From Thioalkalivibrio sp. (GTDB taxonomy: Bacteria > Pseudomonadota > Gammaproteobacteria > SpSt-1174), in contig DSBO01000057.1 of assembly GCA_011046015.1 (NCBI GenBank), positions 1 to 7,025 on the forward strand: DNA of 7,025 bases, in the 5' to 3' direction. Below, piece after piece: positions 6,840 to 7,025 of the stretch. The notes below the pieces were generated by a model. That model did no database searches. It was not told the origin of the DNA and saw only the letters and a program-made list of their open reading frames with translations. The position numbers and the translations under genes were made by a program. Each line of letters opens with the position of its first letter. Position 1 is the first letter of the stretch.

Positions 6840-6867
6840 TTGATTTTACCCCCGGCCGGACTACGAT
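6840..6867 (+). promoter_or_regulatory. Candidate promoter for the right-edge gene
   Basis: TTGATT (6840-6845, 4 of 6 matches to TTGACA) and TACGAT (6862-6867, 4 of 6 matches to TATAAT) are 16 bases apart in the short gap between prmC and the next gene. An 8-base perfect palindrome CCGGCCGG (6852-6859) sits in the spacer. The predicted transcription start falls at about 6873-6875, on or next to the ATG of the following gene, which would make its mRNA almost leaderless. No intrinsic terminator is visible after prmC, so read-through is also possible. Confidence 0.3.
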
Positions 6868-6873
6868 GGAGCC

Positions 6874-7025
6874 ATGACCGACGAGATCGCGGACGTCATC
6901 AAGCACCGGGAGATCGGCTTTCGCGGCCCCCATCCCGATGCCCGTCAGGCACACAGCGCCACGCTGCTGCTGCACGACGTCGACGGCATCATGCACGTGA
7001 AGCCGCTGGACGACGTGCGCATCGC
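6874..7025 (+). CDS. Hypothetical protein, 5' part only
   Basis: An open frame starts at ATG 6874 and continues without a stop to the window edge, giving 50 complete codons. The product begins MTDEIADVIKHREIGFRG and contains ATLLLHDVDGIMHVKPLDDV. Its codon use is GC-rich like the neighbouring genes, and it starts 48 bases after prmC on the same strand. A GGAG (6868-6871) lies only 2 bases from the ATG, which is too close for a good SD. There is no signal peptide. The LLHDVDGI...V..LDD-like pattern resembles small ferredoxin-like or heavy-metal-associated-type alpha/beta domains, where a strand is followed by a helix and a strand. That is a loose impression from half a protein and I do not assign a function. 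Confidence 0.72.
   Translation, partial: MTDEIADVIKHREIGFRGPHPDARQAHSATLLLHDVDGIMHVKPLDDVRI

Noticed and set aside
5119..6996. 625-codon minus-strand open frame across prfA and prmC
   Set aside because: It is antisense to two unmistakable conserved genes and runs through an intergenic gap. The product is low-complexity Gly/Ala/Val/Asp-rich as expected for a reversed GC-rich frame.

Overview
The window looks like a stretch of conserved core chromosome from a GC-rich gammaproteobacterium. The evidence is the high G+C content, the protein similarity to enterobacterial and pseudomonad orthologues, and the arrangement in which a lolB-ispE-tRNA-Gln group is divergent from hemA-prfA-prmC. That arrangement is familiar from E. 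coli and Pseudomonas-type genomes. I cannot name a genus; a Chromatiales/Ectothiorhodospiraceae-like organism is only a guess.

Layout. Positions 1-104 are non-coding and carry a partial inverted copy of the neighbouring tRNA's 3' end. A tRNA-Gln(UUG) lies on the minus strand at 105-179. Three minus-strand genes lie upstream of it in transcription order: a TPR-repeat lipoprotein (3356 to 1662), lolB (1665 to 1072) and ispE (1075 to 209). They are joined by 4-base GTGA stop/start overlaps, so they very probably form one operon that may run through into the tRNA. A divergent intergenic region of about 200 bases (3381-3580) carries candidate promoters for both directions. On the plus strand follow hemA (3581-4852), prfA (4849-5934, again a GTGA overlap) and prmC (5965-6825). 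A new plus-strand gene starts at 6874 and runs off the right edge.

How the genes work together. The left operon combines outer-membrane lipoprotein insertion (LolB), a probable LolB client lipoprotein made of TPRs, and an isoprenoid-precursor enzyme (IspE, MEP pathway). The right operon combines the first step of tetrapyrrole synthesis from glutamyl-tRNA (HemA) with peptide release factor 1 and its dedicated glutamine methyltransferase (PrmC), whose target is the GGQ glutamine visible in this PrfA.

I found no mobile element, CRISPR array, toxin system or other clearly new system. The points most worth a second look are the inverted tRNA-end copy beside tRNA-Gln, the repeated use of GTGA junctions, the TPR lipoprotein coupled to lolB, and the uncharacterised right-edge gene with a promoter that would give an almost leaderless mRNA.
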